From Sulfurimonas sp. (lineage in GTDB: Bacteria; Campylobacterota; Campylobacteria; Campylobacterales; Sulfurimonadaceae), in assembly GCF_018698455.1 (NCBI RefSeq), contig NZ_JABIOQ010000056.1:24182-88181 (forward strand): 64,000 nucleotides of DNA, given 5' to 3'. A model generated the notes under the pieces. The model saw nothing but the letters and a program-made list of their open reading frames with translations. It did not search any database and was not told the origin of the DNA. Each line of letters begins with the position of its first letter. The first letter of the stretch is position 1. Shown piece by piece: positions 37,092 through 47,013 of the stretch. Both the position numbers and the translations under genes were made by a program.

Positions 37092-38204
37092 ATGTTACTT
37101 TTTACACCCGGACCAACTCCTGTTTCACAAAATGTTCGTAATGCCATGAGCGATGAGACTATGCATCATCGTACTCCTGAGTTTGAAGCGATATTTGAAA
37201 AAACTCGTAAACACCTTTTTAATCTTTTTAAAACAGATGAAGTAGTTGTGATAGCTTCATCAGGCACGGGTGCAATGGAGTCTGCGGTAATAAATCTTTG
37301 TAAAAACACACTTCTAAGTGTTAACTCTGGAAAGTTTGGTGAGCGTTTTGGCAAAATTGCTACTGCTCACGGACTTAAAAATGTAGAGATAAAAAATGAA
37401 TGGAACACTCCTGTATCTGTAGAAGCCATAGTGAATGCACTCAAAGAAAATACAAATATAGATGCGATAGCTATTCAAATCAGCGAATCAGCTGGTGGAC
37501 TTCGACATCCAGTAGAAGAAATAGCAAAAGCTGTAAAGGCTATAAACCCTAAGATTATGATTATTGCTGATGGTATTACTGCTGTCGGTGTTGAAGCTAT
37601 TGATGTTACAAACATCGATGTTCTTATTGCAGGAAGTCAAAAAGCGCTTATGCTCCCTCCTGGTTTATCAATTCTGGGTTTATCAAATGCGGCGATTGAA
37701 ACGATAGGAAGTGGTAAAGGTTACTACCTGAACTTATCTACAGAGATTAAGAAACAACGTCAGAATACAACGGCTTGGACTGCAGCAACAACTTTAACAA
37801 TAGGACTTTTAGAAGTTCTTAAAAGTATAGAGGCTGATGGTGGTATAGAGAAATTATATGCTGATACTGCAGTTAGAGCAAATGCTGTACAATCGGCTTT
37901 AAAGGCTATAGGTTTACATGTATATCCTCAAACTCCTGCAAAGTCTATGACAACTATAGATGATGAAAATGCAGCAGAAATTAGAGCACTTTTAAAAACA
38001 GACTTTGATGTGAATGTAGCAGGTGGACAAGACCACTTAAAAGGCAAGATTTTCCGTATAAACCAGATGGGCCTTATTTCACACTATGAGATGGCTTGGG
38101 TTGTAAACGCAGTGGAGTTAAGTCTTGCAAAACTTGGTCGTCGTCCTTACGATGGAACTGCAAACAAAATCTTTAACGAGATAACTTTTGGAATAGGTAA
38201 ATAA
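37092..38204 (+). CDS. Class V aminotransferase, serine/alanine-glyoxylate type
   Basis: A 370-residue PLP enzyme. It begins MLLFTPGPTPVSQNVRNAM. The PLP lysine lies in AGSQKALMLPPG near residue 189. FRINQMGLISHYEM near the C-terminus is typical of serine-pyruvate or alanine-glyoxylate aminotransferases. Its amino acid substrate here is not certain. I prefer the ATG at 37092 over an upstream extension because TAGGAATTTTT gives a ribosome binding site. The hisZ-like gene follows immediately. Confidence 0.85.
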   Translation: MLLFTPGPTPVSQNVRNAMSDETMHHRTPEFEAIFEKTRKHLFNLFKTDEVVVIASSGTGAMESAVINLCKNTLLSVNSGKFGERFGKIATAHGLKNVEIKNEWNTPVSVEAIVNALKENTNIDAIAIQISESAGGLRHPVEEIAKAVKAINPKIMIIADGITAVGVEAIDVTNIDVLIAGSQKALMLPPGLSILGLSNAAIETIGSGKGYYLNLSTEIKKQRQNTTAWTAATTLTIGLLEVLKSIEADGGIEKLYADTAVRANAVQSALKAIGLHVYPQTPAKSMTTIDDENAAEIRALLKTDFDVNVAGGQDHLKGKIFRINQMGLISHYEMAWVVNAVELSLAKLGRRPYDGTANKIFNEITFGIGK

Positions 38205-39053
38205 ATGATACTTGAGCATGAAATACCTAATGGCTCAAAACTTTACTTTGGTGAGTCAGCTAAGGTAAAACGCCGCATAGAAAATGTAGCAAGTGAAATT
38301 TTATATGAGAATTGTTTCGAGGAGATAGTTACTCCTATGTTCTCATATCACCAGCATCTCAGTATCGCTGATGAAAAGAAACTTATCCGCATTAATGATA
38401 CACAAAATAATTCCCTTTCTCTAAGAGCAGACTCTACTATAGATGTTGTCCGTATTATAGAGAAGCGTTTAGGTACAAACACTGAGCATAAAAAATGGTT
38501 TTATATTCAGCCAATTGTTACATATCCAACAACTGAACAGTATCAAGTTGGTGTAGAATTAATGGGTGAGAAAAAACTCTCAAGTGCATTAAGTATCGCA
38601 ACAAGCATTTTTACTAAACTAGACGTAAAACCACTTATTCAAATATCAAATATTAAAATTCCTGAACTTCTAGTAGAGATGTTTGATGAACTAAGTATTG
38701 AAGATTTTAAACATATCAATATAGATAAGTTTATTAGACTTGATGTTGAGTGGCTTACTAAACTTGTTTATCTTCAGTATGTAGAGCAAATTGATGCAAT
38801 TATATCTATTGCACCAAATAAGATTAAAGTAGAACTCAGAAAAATGAAAGATTTGTGTTCGGAGACATCTTGTGAAAATACTGTTTTAGCACCAATGTAC
38901 TATGCTAAGATGCTTTACTATGATGAGCTTTTCTTTCGTTGTATATCAGGAAATGAAGTTTTTGCACGTGGCGGAAGATATAAAAATGAGAATCTTACAT
39001 CAGTAGGTTTCGCAATATACACAGACGCAGTTTGTGAAGAAATAACAAAATAA
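38205..39053 (+). CDS. hisZ: HisZ-like ATP phosphoribosyltransferase regulatory subunit
   Basis: A 282-residue protein of class II aminoacyl-tRNA synthetase-like fold, lacking the tRNA-binding domain. It starts EHEIPNGSKLYFGESAKVKRRIE. Motif-2-like SLRADSTIDVVRIIEKRLG and motif-3-like EVFARGGRYKN are recognisable. HisZ forms a complex with short HisG in histidine synthesis. It starts right at the aminotransferase stop and is followed by purA, with a small upstream reading frame in between. hisG is not in the window. Confidence 0.8.
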   Translation: MILEHEIPNGSKLYFGESAKVKRRIENVASEILYENCFEEIVTPMFSYHQHLSIADEKKLIRINDTQNNSLSLRADSTIDVVRIIEKRLGTNTEHKKWFYIQPIVTYPTTEQYQVGVELMGEKKLSSALSIATSIFTKLDVKPLIQISNIKIPELLVEMFDELSIEDFKHINIDKFIRLDVEWLTKLVYLQYVEQIDAIISIAPNKIKVELRKMKDLCSETSCENTVLAPMYYAKMLYYDELFFRCISGNEVFARGGRYKNENLTSVGFAIYTDAVCEEITK

Positions 39054-39076
39054 TTATTAAGAATAAAGAGGAAAAT

Positions 39077-39127
39077 ATGATGAGAACTAAAGTTCAATGC
39101 AGGGAGGCACTAAATGCCGAGTCGTAA
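39077..39127 (+). CDS. Possible upstream reading frame overlapping the purA start
   Basis: A 16-codon frame ([16 protein letters not shown]) with its own ATGATG start after AAAGAGGAAAAT. It ends with TAA at 39125-39127, 14 bases past the purA start. It might couple or control purA translation. It may also be chance, because such short frames arise easily. Confidence 0.3.
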   Translation: MMRTKVQCREALNAES

Positions 39128-40370
39128 AGCAGATTTAATCGTTGGTATTCAATGGGGTGATGAGGGTAAAGGTAAGATAGTTGATAGACTTGCTTGTGAG
39201 TATGATATGGTTTGTCGTTCTCAAGGTGGTCATAACGCGGGACATACTATTTGGGTAGATGGTGTTAAGTTTGCACTTCATCTTGTTCCATCAGGTGTAC
39301 TAAATCCTAAAGCTATAAATGTAGTTGGAAATGGTGTAGTTCTTTCTCCTGAGTCTATCATTAAAGAGATGGTACAGTTTGAAGGTCTTGAAGGTCGTCT
39401 TTTTATCTCTGATAAAGCACATTTAAATCTTTACTATCATGCACTTATTGACCAAGCGAAAGAACGCCTTAAAGGTGATAAAGCTATTGGTACAACTGGT
39501 AAGGGAATAGGGCCTGCTTATGCAGACAAGATTAATCGTACTGGTTTTCGTGTTGGTGAGCTTTTAAATCCTAAGAAACTTACAGCTTCTATTATTGAGT
39601 ATTTTGAGCAAAATAGACAAATTTTTGATATTTATGAAATTGCTACACCAAAAGAGTCAGAACTTCTTACTGAGTTAGAAGGCTATAAAGAAAAACTTGG
39701 CTCTTTCATAACAGACACTACACAGTTAGTATGGAAAGCAATAGATGATAATAAGCGTATTCTACTCGAAGGTGCTCAAGGAACTCTTTTAGATATTGAT
39801 CATGGAACTTACCCTTATGTGACTTCTTCAGCGACAGTTTCTGCTGGTGCTTGTACAGGTCTTGGAATTAATCCTAAAGATATTGGAAAAGTTATAGGAA
39901 TTGTGAAAGCTTACTGTACTCGTGTTGGTAATGGACCATTCCCATCTGAAGATTTTGGTGAAGATGGAAAACGTCTAGGTGAACAAGGGAATGAGTTTGG
40001 AACAACTACAGGACGTGCAAGAAGATGTGGTTGGTTTGATGCAGTTGCTACTCGTCATGCGGCGAGACTAAATGGCTGTGATGAATTAGCTTTAATGAAA
40101 CTAGATGTTCTTGATGGTTTTGATGAAGTTAAACTTTGTATAGCTTATGAGCTTAATGGTGAGACTATTGACTATATGCCATCAAACCTTGATGAAGTAA
40201 CACCGATTTATAAAACTTTTAAAGGGTGGAATAACTCTGTTGGTGCAAGAACTTTTGATGCTCTTCCTAAAGATGCACAAGACTTTGTTAAGACTATCGA
40301 AGAGATTAGTAAAACTAAAGTTGGTATAATATCTACATCACCTGAAAGAGATGACACTATAATCCTTTAA
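39114..40370 (+). CDS. purA: Adenylosuccinate synthetase
   Basis: A 418-residue enzyme joining IMP and aspartate with GTP in AMP synthesis. The GTP motif [20 protein letters not shown] and [12 protein letters not shown] are present, as is the C-terminal [14 protein letters not shown]. It follows a GGGAGGC ribosome binding site at 39102-39108. The fliJ-like gene begins 10 bases after the stop. Confidence 0.97.
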   Translation: MPSRKADLIVGIQWGDEGKGKIVDRLACEYDMVCRSQGGHNAGHTIWVDGVKFALHLVPSGVLNPKAINVVGNGVVLSPESIIKEMVQFEGLEGRLFISDKAHLNLYYHALIDQAKERLKGDKAIGTTGKGIGPAYADKINRTGFRVGELLNPKKLTASIIEYFEQNRQIFDIYEIATPKESELLTELEGYKEKLGSFITDTTQLVWKAIDDNKRILLEGAQGTLLDIDHGTYPYVTSSATVSAGACTGLGINPKDIGKVIGIVKAYCTRVGNGPFPSEDFGEDGKRLGEQGNEFGTTTGRARRCGWFDAVATRHAARLNGCDELALMKLDVLDGFDEVKLCIAYELNGETIDYMPSNLDEVTPIYKTFKGWNNSVGARTFDALPKDAQDFVKTIEEISKTKVGIISTSPERDDTIIL

Positions 40371-40380
40371 GGAATACTTG

Positions 40381-40815
40381 ATGAAGACTCGATACAGCCC
40401 TCTTGTGAGTGTTAAAAAAAATACAATGCAAAAGAGTGAACGAGTTCTTCAATCTGCAAATGCAAATCTCAATAGTGCTACTAAAGCACTAGAAATATCT
40501 TTTAATGAACTCAATACTATTTCTGCCCCACAAACAGGTCAAATCATTGAATTTTTATCAGCAAGAACACTTCTTGATGCTCAAAGAGCAATGATAAAAC
40601 ATAATCAAGAATGGGTAGGATTTGCGAAGAACGAGATTAGAGAAGCAAAAGAGCAGTTAAAAGTTGATATGATCGAGTTTGAAAAGTTTAACTACTTAGA
40701 ACTTGAAGAGGTCAAAAAAGTGCTTAAGAAAATTAAAATACAAGAAGCGAAAGATTTGGATGAAGTGGCACTAATGACTTATGCTAAGAAAAAAAATAGA
40801 GGAACCCTTACATGA
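40381..40815 (+). CDS. FliJ-like flagellar export protein
   Basis: A 144-residue, almost wholly helical protein with long heptad patterns (KSERVLQSANANLNSATKAL and following) and basic ends. This fits FliJ, the coiled-coil component of the flagellar type III export apparatus that contacts the FliI ATPase. I start at the ATG at 40381. The adjacent motE-like gene overlaps the end by four bases. Confidence 0.65.
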   Translation: MKTRYSPLVSVKKNTMQKSERVLQSANANLNSATKALEISFNELNTISAPQTGQIIEFLSARTLLDAQRAMIKHNQEWVGFAKNEIREAKEQLKVDMIEFEKFNYLELEEVKKVLKKIKIQEAKDLDEVALMTYAKKKNRGTLT

Positions 40816-41321
40816 AAAAAATTATACTACTGTCTATATATACTATTTCACTTTTTGCACTCCAGACAAGCGATAGACTTTTTGAATGTACAGAAATATT
40901 TCAAGAGCGAAAGAGCGAACTTTTAGTTGAGCTTGAACGAATTGATGAACAAAAACAGGCTTTAGATGCACTTAAAATTGCAACAGAAGAATTATTGAAA
41001 CAAAAAGGCGACATGCTCTCAATAAAAGAAGAAGAAGTGAATATTAAACTTGAAAAAATTGTTCAAAAAGTAGTAAGCATAAAAAAAATGCTGAAGAGGA
41101 ACGAGGAAGTACTTAGAGAACTAAAGAATATAAAAATGACTAAAATTGCTGAAACATTTTCAAAAATGAAGCCAGCAGCAGCTTCAGGGATACTCTCTAA
41201 AATGAAAGCTGAAGATGCTGTGAAGATATTACAGTCCCTTAAACCAAAAGTTGTAGGTAAAATTCTTACAAAAATGGATGCTAATAAAGCTTCCGAGCTC
41301 ACAATACTCCTTAATACCTAG
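40812..41321 (+). CDS. MotE-like periplasmic motility protein
   Basis: A 169-residue protein with a signal peptide (MKKIILLSIYTISLFALQTS), a long coiled coil (residues about 35-105) and a C-terminal domain of the MgtE-N type (FSKMKPAAASGILSKMKAED, LKPKVVGKILTKMDANKAS). This is the organisation of MotE, which stabilises the stator component MotC or similar in the periplasm. Overlap with the fliJ-like gene indicates a two-gene motility unit after purA. Confidence 0.7.
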   Translation: MKKIILLSIYTISLFALQTSDRLFECTEIFQERKSELLVELERIDEQKQALDALKIATEELLKQKGDMLSIKEEEVNIKLEKIVQKVVSIKKMLKRNEEVLRELKNIKMTKIAETFSKMKPAAASGILSKMKAEDAVKILQSLKPKVVGKILTKMDANKASELTILLNT

Positions 41322-41446
41322 TAAAGCACTATTGTTTCATTAGGAAACATATAAGTTATTTTAATATACCTAAAGCATATAATTTACTAGTTATCATCAT
41401 TTGTTTGGCTATATTAGTTCTAATATTAGAATAAAAAGGACAAACA

Positions 41447-44400
41447 ATGATGCTCAAGATATCTTTTTTAACCCTAGTTTTACTAGTACTTTCAGGATGT
41501 GGAGGTGAGGGGCAAGGAAATTCTCTTTCTGTTATAAATGAAGAGACTGCGATAGAAACAGTAGAGCCTCTTGAAATGACATCAGACTTGCAAAACATTG
41601 CTAGAAGTTCTGCAAACATCGATGATTTTACTAGAGACTCTATTTACCTTATAAAAGAAGATTTAATATCCGAGTATGTTCCATATCTCTTGCAATCGTA
41701 TGTTTCTGATAGTGATATATTTAATGTAGATAACCTAGCAGCTGATGAAACGGTTCAGGGATATATACAGGAACTCTATACTAAGCTAAGATCAACTTCT
41801 TCTAAAGCTCCAGCTCTTAATGAAGTGACAAGCAATAGCATTATTACTGATATTATTGATTACTTAAAGTCTATGATATTTGAATGGATAAATACATTTT
41901 TTACTATAGATGATGAGGGAGAGAATACTGATAGTATTGATGAAAATTCAACTGATGATGTGTATGTGCCTAAAGATGATACACCTATAGAATTTACACT
42001 AGAGTTAATTAAAGGAAAAACTTTTTATGTTATATCTTCTAAGGTTGACATGGTAGTAAGTATGAGTGCTGATGGCTTGAGTGGAAGTGGTTCTATGGGC
42101 TTTATATCTATGGACTTTACGGATCATATACAAAATAATGGTCTTGCAATATCGACAACTTTAATGGGGGAATGGATAATAGATATCAACTATCTTGAAG
42201 CGGGTTATTGTATAGCCGCAGATGCAATTAGTGAAAGTGGTGATCAGTATGAATCATATTGGTTTTCAGATCAAAGTATAGAAGCTCAGGCTACAACATT
42301 AAAAAGTGCAAAAGCACTTTGTTATGCTAATGCCAGTGAAGGTGAGAAGGATGATGTAGTAGTGATAGAGGAAGGTTCACTCACAACTATAGAAGATATT
42401 AGAACTGGACATACCGTGGTTGCAGGTACTAATGCTAAAGAACTTGTAGAAGGACTTTTATCACTTAATAATAATGTAGATTTAGATGATGCAAAATATT
42501 TTGCTAGAAGTATGAGAAATGGACCATTATCTTTATACACTACAAATAATCAAACACATGACTTACTCTCTTTAGTGTCAGGAGATATTATGAGAGAGTT
42601 AGTGCCTCAAGGTTTAGGAAGTGCTCTTGGTATGAAATCTCTTCTGGAAGAATCATATCTAAGTGCTACAGCATTTCAAACAGAAGTCACGGAGGATCTA
42701 AATACAACTCTATTGTTGTTTGGTGATAGAATGAGTGAGATAGCTAGTAGTGCAGCTATTGCTATGGATATCGCAGCAGATAATCAATCATCTGGCTCAC
42801 ATACAACAAGCTATGGAGATAAGGTTAGCTTGTCTATAGGAAACTTAAATACAAATATCTGTTTAGTATTTTTTCTTTGTGAAAGTAGTGTAGATGGTGA
42901 TGCATACTTGACAATTGCAAATGAAGGGACTGATGGAAATAAAGCGAATGTTGCATTTAAAACTCACTTCAATGCAACTTCAATGGATGTAAGTGCAATA
43001 CAGTTTAACAGAGTTGTGAGTACAAATAACATTAACATAATATCTTCAGATAACTATACTATGAATTTATCTGGATTTTTATTTGATAGAAGTAATGGGA
43101 CTTTGGACTTAGAAGGCTCAGGTGACATTAGTGCAAGTACAGGTGCTCAAACTCAAGCACTTGTAGATGCTTTTGATATAAGAGTATTCGTAAGTGAATA
43201 TGGAGCTCTGAATTTTAGTCCAAATGCATTAAATGCAGCATTAGATGGCTCTGTGACAACTGATGATGGAAGAAGTTTTGATGGTAAATTATACTTTGAT
43301 GCACATAATACTCAAAACAATGAGCTAAATGGTACTTTAGTTGGTATAAATTCTGAACCAACAATAGAAGGTGTATTTAAAACATCACTTTCATTTAAAG
43401 ATCTAGATTGGTGGATAAATGGTCGTGATGATGTTACATTCGAAAAAGGTATGCCTTACTTGGTTAGTGCAGATGGTACTATTGAACTTCTATCAAGTTT
43501 AACAAATTTTTCAAGAGTAGAAGCAAAAACATTTGAAACATTTGATAATAGATATAACTGTACTCAGAATAATGATGGGACATATGCTTGTCGGGATATT
43601 TTTGATACGATAGATAAAACTTTAAAATTTTTAGAAGAAGATGAAGTTTTACTTGTAAGCACAAATAATGGTGACTACTATATAGTAAATATCCAAAATA
43701 TTAGAAACTTTTCTCTTTCAACAATAGTTATGTTAAAAGAGGATACCCGTGAACAAGTTAACCTTAGTGAATTTGATTATAAAGATGCAAGTATTTCAAA
43801 TATAAGAGTTGTGTCAGCTAATATAAATGATCCATATACAATTGATACAATTGGTGAACATGTTTACAGTATGGATGTCCTTATATCTAAAGGATCTCAG
43901 AGCTTAAGTGCAGATATATTGATGAAAAATATTGAAGATGAAAATTTATGGGAATACTACATTAAAGATTTAAATATTAGCGATGATTTTGGTCAAATGG
44001 GTGCTCAAAATATCTATATCTCTCAAGTCGGCATAAACGGATTGGCAATTCTTTTAGATGAGTTGGCACTAGCATCATATAACATAGAATTTGATATAGA
44101 GTCTTTACTGACTCTTGGCTGGAACTCATTAAACCCTTTTAAGGCTATAAGCATTGATGGTTTTATTATGAAAGTTAATGCCTCTCAAGGTGAAGCTAAA
44201 ATACAGGCAGATATTAACTTTGTAAATAGTACACAACAGTATGATATGGATGCTAATTTAACATTTGACTATGCTCAAACCAGCATTACATCAAACATAC
44301 TTGCAAGTGTCAGTGTAGGTGATGAGAATAGTTATGATAGTAATTTAAGTGCTACAGGAGAGATTACTGCTGCAGATCACCCTTCTTATAGTTATAGTGT

Positions 44401-44668
44401 TGATTACACTGAGTCAGAGCAGTTTGTATACTTACAAAGACAAGACACTTCTTATCAAATGGGCTTTATCATAAATGGTTTGAGTTCTATGGGAGCAGAC
44501 TCTTATGGTGTTAAAGCAGACTTTATTACAAATGAAAAGATGGACACCTTAGAAGTGATGAATGTAAAAGATAATACTAACACAATCTTAGGTTCATACA
44601 AAAGATCTGAAGATGCATTGAAAATATTTTATGACATTAGTGATACAGAATATTTGTATATATATTAA
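41447..44668 (+). CDS. Very large lipoprotein of unknown function
   Basis: A 1073-residue predicted outer-membrane lipoprotein. The lipobox LSGC gives Cys18 after a hydrophobic leader. The mature part is acidic, rich in Asp, Asn, Ser and Thr, and alternates beta-type stretches across its length (VSMSADGLSGSGSMGF, LSGFLFDRSNGTLDLEGSGD, LNGTLVGINSEPTIEGVFK). Such repeats suggest stacked beta-strands, perhaps an adhesin- or LolA-like shape. No enzyme motif was seen. It is a single gene with its own AAAAGGACAAACA site. I do not recognise a family. Confidence 0.65.
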   Translation: MMLKISFLTLVLLVLSGCGGEGQGNSLSVINEETAIETVEPLEMTSDLQNIARSSANIDDFTRDSIYLIKEDLISEYVPYLLQSYVSDSDIFNVDNLAADETVQGYIQELYTKLRSTSSKAPALNEVTSNSIITDIIDYLKSMIFEWINTFFTIDDEGENTDSIDENSTDDVYVPKDDTPIEFTLELIKGKTFYVISSKVDMVVSMSADGLSGSGSMGFISMDFTDHIQNNGLAISTTLMGEWIIDINYLEAGYCIAADAISESGDQYESYWFSDQSIEAQATTLKSAKALCYANASEGEKDDVVVIEEGSLTTIEDIRTGHTVVAGTNAKELVEGLLSLNNNVDLDDAKYFARSMRNGPLSLYTTNNQTHDLLSLVSGDIMRELVPQGLGSALGMKSLLEESYLSATAFQTEVTEDLNTTLLLFGDRMSEIASSAAIAMDIAADNQSSGSHTTSYGDKVSLSIGNLNTNICLVFFLCESSVDGDAYLTIANEGTDGNKANVAFKTHFNATSMDVSAIQFNRVVSTNNINIISSDNYTMNLSGFLFDRSNGTLDLEGSGDISASTGAQTQALVDAFDIRVFVSEYGALNFSPNALNAALDGSVTTDDGRSFDGKLYFDAHNTQNNELNGTLVGINSEPTIEGVFKTSLSFKDLDWWINGRDDVTFEKGMPYLVSADGTIELLSSLTNFSRVEAKTFETFDNRYNCTQNNDGTYACRDIFDTIDKTLKFLEEDEVLLVSTNNGDYYIVNIQNIRNFSLSTIVMLKEDTREQVNLSEFDYKDASISNIRVVSANINDPYTIDTIGEHVYSMDVLISKGSQSLSADILMKNIEDENLWEYYIKDLNISDDFGQMGAQNIYISQVGINGLAILLDELALASYNIEFDIESLLTLGWNSLNPFKAISIDGFIMKVNASQGEAKIQADINFVNSTQQYDMDANLTFDYAQTSITSNILASVSVGDENSYDSNLSATGEITAADHPSYSYSVDYTESEQFVYLQRQDTSYQMGFIINGLSSMGADSYGVKADFITNEKMDTLEVMNVKDNTNTILGSYKRSEDALKIFYDISDTEYLYIY

Positions 44669-44753
44669 ATAGGAAAGTCAGATAAATAATCAAACTTTTA
44701 CCTTACTTATTGTAAAATGTCCAAATTTAATAAATAAGTAGGGTTCTCACACA

Positions 44754-45305
44754 ATGAAAATATCACTAAAAACTATTCCTCATATTTCCAATAAAATTTC
44801 AATAGATTTAAATAAAAGTGGTTTCGTGACAATGACTCAAGGGCTTGAACGTGTTGCTCAAGAAGCAGAAAAAGTGCTTGCAGAGAATGTAAAACAAGAG
44901 ATGGCACTTGAGGAAAAAGTAGATATTATTTGTGAAGAAAATGAAGAAGAAATCGAGTTTATGCTTGCAGACGAGAGACAACTATTTTTTATGATTAAGA
45001 AAAAATTAGCACCTGAATATGGTGTTATCTTAAATTATGAAGAACGCTACTCCGATATTGCACATAAAATTTTAGATGAACTGTATGAAGAAGATTTAAT
45101 CCAGTTTGACGTTACAGAGAATCGTATAAAAAATATAATCTATAATGCTATTACTGGCTTTATTGCAGAAGCTTCTGAGATAGAGGATGCTGTTCTTGAT
45201 AAGATTAGATCTTATAAAAAACGATATATTCCAGGGACTGATGAATTCGATATACTATATGAAAAAATATATCGTGAAGAGATAGTGAAAAGAGGTATGG
45301 AATAG
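44754..45305 (+). CDS. DUF507 family protein
   Basis: A 183-residue, acidic and helical cytoplasmic protein. The C-terminal half (LNYEERYSDIAHKILDELYE, IKNIIYNAITGFI) matches DUF507, a small family of unknown role. The N-terminal half appears to be a second, weaker copy. It overlaps carA by one base, so the two are co-translated. This link with pyrimidine synthesis is seen in the sequence only as position. Confidence 0.8.
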   Translation: MKISLKTIPHISNKISIDLNKSGFVTMTQGLERVAQEAEKVLAENVKQEMALEEKVDIICEENEEEIEFMLADERQLFFMIKKKLAPEYGVILNYEERYSDIAHKILDELYEEDLIQFDVTENRIKNIIYNAITGFIAEASEIEDAVLDKIRSYKKRYIPGTDEFDILYEKIYREEIVKRGME

Positions 45306-46462
45306 TGACTAGTCTTCAAAATCTAAAGCGGGTTTATATATATCTTGAGAATGGTATATTTTTAGAGGCAGATAGCTTTGGTGTTGAAGACACTGTTGTT
45401 GGCGAGATCGTTTTTAATACTTCTTTAAGTGGATATCAAGAGATCGTTAGTGACCCTTCATATGCTGGACAATTTGTGACATTTACAATGCCAGAAATTG
45501 GAAATGTTGGTGTAAACATTCAGGATATGGAGAGTAAATCTGCATATGCTAAGGGTATGATTGTTAGAAATTATCAATCACGCTATTCTAACTTTAGAGC
45601 AGAAGAATCACTTCATGAGTTTTTAATTAATCACAATATTATGGGAATTTGTAACATTGACACTAGATACTTAACGAAGATGATACGAAGTGAAGGTGCT
45701 ATGATGATGGTCGCTTCTACTGAGATAAGTGACAAAGAAGAACTAAAAAAAGTTTTAGATAATTCTCCTCGTATTGAAGATGTAAACTACATTGAGCAAG
45801 TGAGTACAAAAGTAGCTTATAAACATACATCAAGTACTTATAATGATAAGAGTGGTTTTGAATATGAAGAAGCTCCAGAAGTAAAGGCTAAAATAGCAGT
45901 CATTGACTTTGGTGTGAAACGTAATATTTTAAATGAACTTGTTAATGCTGGAATGAGTGTTGATGTAAGACCAAATGATTTTCAAGCAGAAGATTTAATA
46001 GAACAATATAATCAAAAAATAATTGATGGTGTTTTCCTATCAAATGGTCCCGGCGATCCACTTGTACTTAAAAAAGAGCAAGAACAAATTAAAAAACTTA
46101 TTACTGCTAAAATTCCTATTTTTGGTATTTGTTTAGGTCACCAACTTCTTTCAATCTCTCACGGATACGATACTTTCAAACTAAAGTTTGGACATCATGG
46201 TGGAAACCATCCTGTAAAAAACGAGAAGACAGGTCTCGTAGAAATAACAGCACAAAACCATAATTATAATGTTCCTGACAATATAATAGAGATAGCGGAT
46301 GTAACACATACAAATCTTTTTGACAATACGATTGAAGGTTTAAAGTATAAAAATGAACCAATATTTTCAGTACAGCATCATCCAGAAGCTAGTCCTGGAC
46401 CAAAAGAAAGTGCTTATATTTTTAAACAGTTTATAGATCTTATGAAAGAAAATAGAGCTTAG
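45305..46462 (+). CDS. carA: Carbamoyl-phosphate synthase small subunit
   Basis: A 385-residue glutaminase subunit that supplies ammonia for carbamoyl phosphate (arginine and pyrimidines). The GTG start at 45305 overlaps the DUF507 stop. VGEIVFNTSLSGYQE lies near residue 31. The nucleophile Cys is in FGICLGHQLLS near residue 280, and HHPEASPGP carries the catalytic His. carB is not in this window. Confidence 0.96.
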   Translation: MTSLQNLKRVYIYLENGIFLEADSFGVEDTVVGEIVFNTSLSGYQEIVSDPSYAGQFVTFTMPEIGNVGVNIQDMESKSAYAKGMIVRNYQSRYSNFRAEESLHEFLINHNIMGICNIDTRYLTKMIRSEGAMMMVASTEISDKEELKKVLDNSPRIEDVNYIEQVSTKVAYKHTSSTYNDKSGFEYEEAPEVKAKIAVIDFGVKRNILNELVNAGMSVDVRPNDFQAEDLIEQYNQKIIDGVFLSNGPGDPLVLKKEQEQIKKLITAKIPIFGICLGHQLLSISHGYDTFKLKFGHHGGNHPVKNEKTGLVEITAQNHNYNVPDNIIEIADVTHTNLFDNTIEGLKYKNEPIFSVQHHPEASPGPKESAYIFKQFIDLMKENRA

Positions 46463-46476
46463 TCTAGATACCTAAA

Positions 46477-46923
46477 TTGCAAGAATTAATTGAAAAACTA
46501 GATAAACGTCGTCGCTTGATGGTGCTAGTAGTACTACTTTTGGCAGTAGTGGCTACCCTAGTTAGTTTTAATTATGAAATAATCCCTCCACTATATTATG
46601 ATGGTTTATATAATATGTACTTTGTTTATGGACTTGTAGCATATAAGTTCATAGAACTCCCAATAATATATTTTATATTGCTTCATCGTCATATCCCAAA
46701 TATAAAAACTAATAAAGATAATTTAGAATGGATTAAGAAAGTTGAAAAACAGGTAAGATTATTATATTTTCTTATACCTCAAGGAAATACGGTTTTTGGA
46801 ATGATTGCTTTGAAATTAAGTGGTGAGCTCTTATATTTCTATCTTTTTTCCATTATCGCATTAGTCGCTCTTATACTGATCAAGCCAAATAAACTAAATA
46901 CTCCAAGTCATAACTTTTTATAA
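46477..46923 (+). CDS. Small integral membrane protein
   Basis: A 148-residue protein with about four hydrophobic segments (LMVLVVLLLAVVATLVSF, FVYGLVAYKFI, IIYFILLHRHI and a C-terminal LYFYLFSIIALVALILI). The TTG start at 46477 has no good ribosome binding site, so the true start could be the Met at codon 15. It follows carA by 14 bases. I do not recognise a family. Confidence 0.55.
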   Translation: MQELIEKLDKRRRLMVLVVLLLAVVATLVSFNYEIIPPLYYDGLYNMYFVYGLVAYKFIELPIIYFILLHRHIPNIKTNKDNLEWIKKVEKQVRLLYFLIPQGNTVFGMIALKLSGELLYFYLFSIIALVALILIKPNKLNTPSHNFL

Positions 46924-46972
46924 TCAAAAACATAACTAAAATTTATATAACTTAAAGATTTCTTAAAGCAAG

Positions 46973-46978
46973 TATAAT
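46973..46978 (+). promoter_or_regulatory. -10 element upstream of the A-family oxidase cluster
   Basis: TATAAT at 46973-46978 lies about 36 bases upstream of the SCO1 gene start. A second TATAAT overlaps at 46981-46986. The cluster could start here and so be expressed independently of carA. Confidence 0.45.
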
Positions 46979-47013
46979 GTATAATTCACATTATTTTCTA
47001 TCAGGAGGCTATT

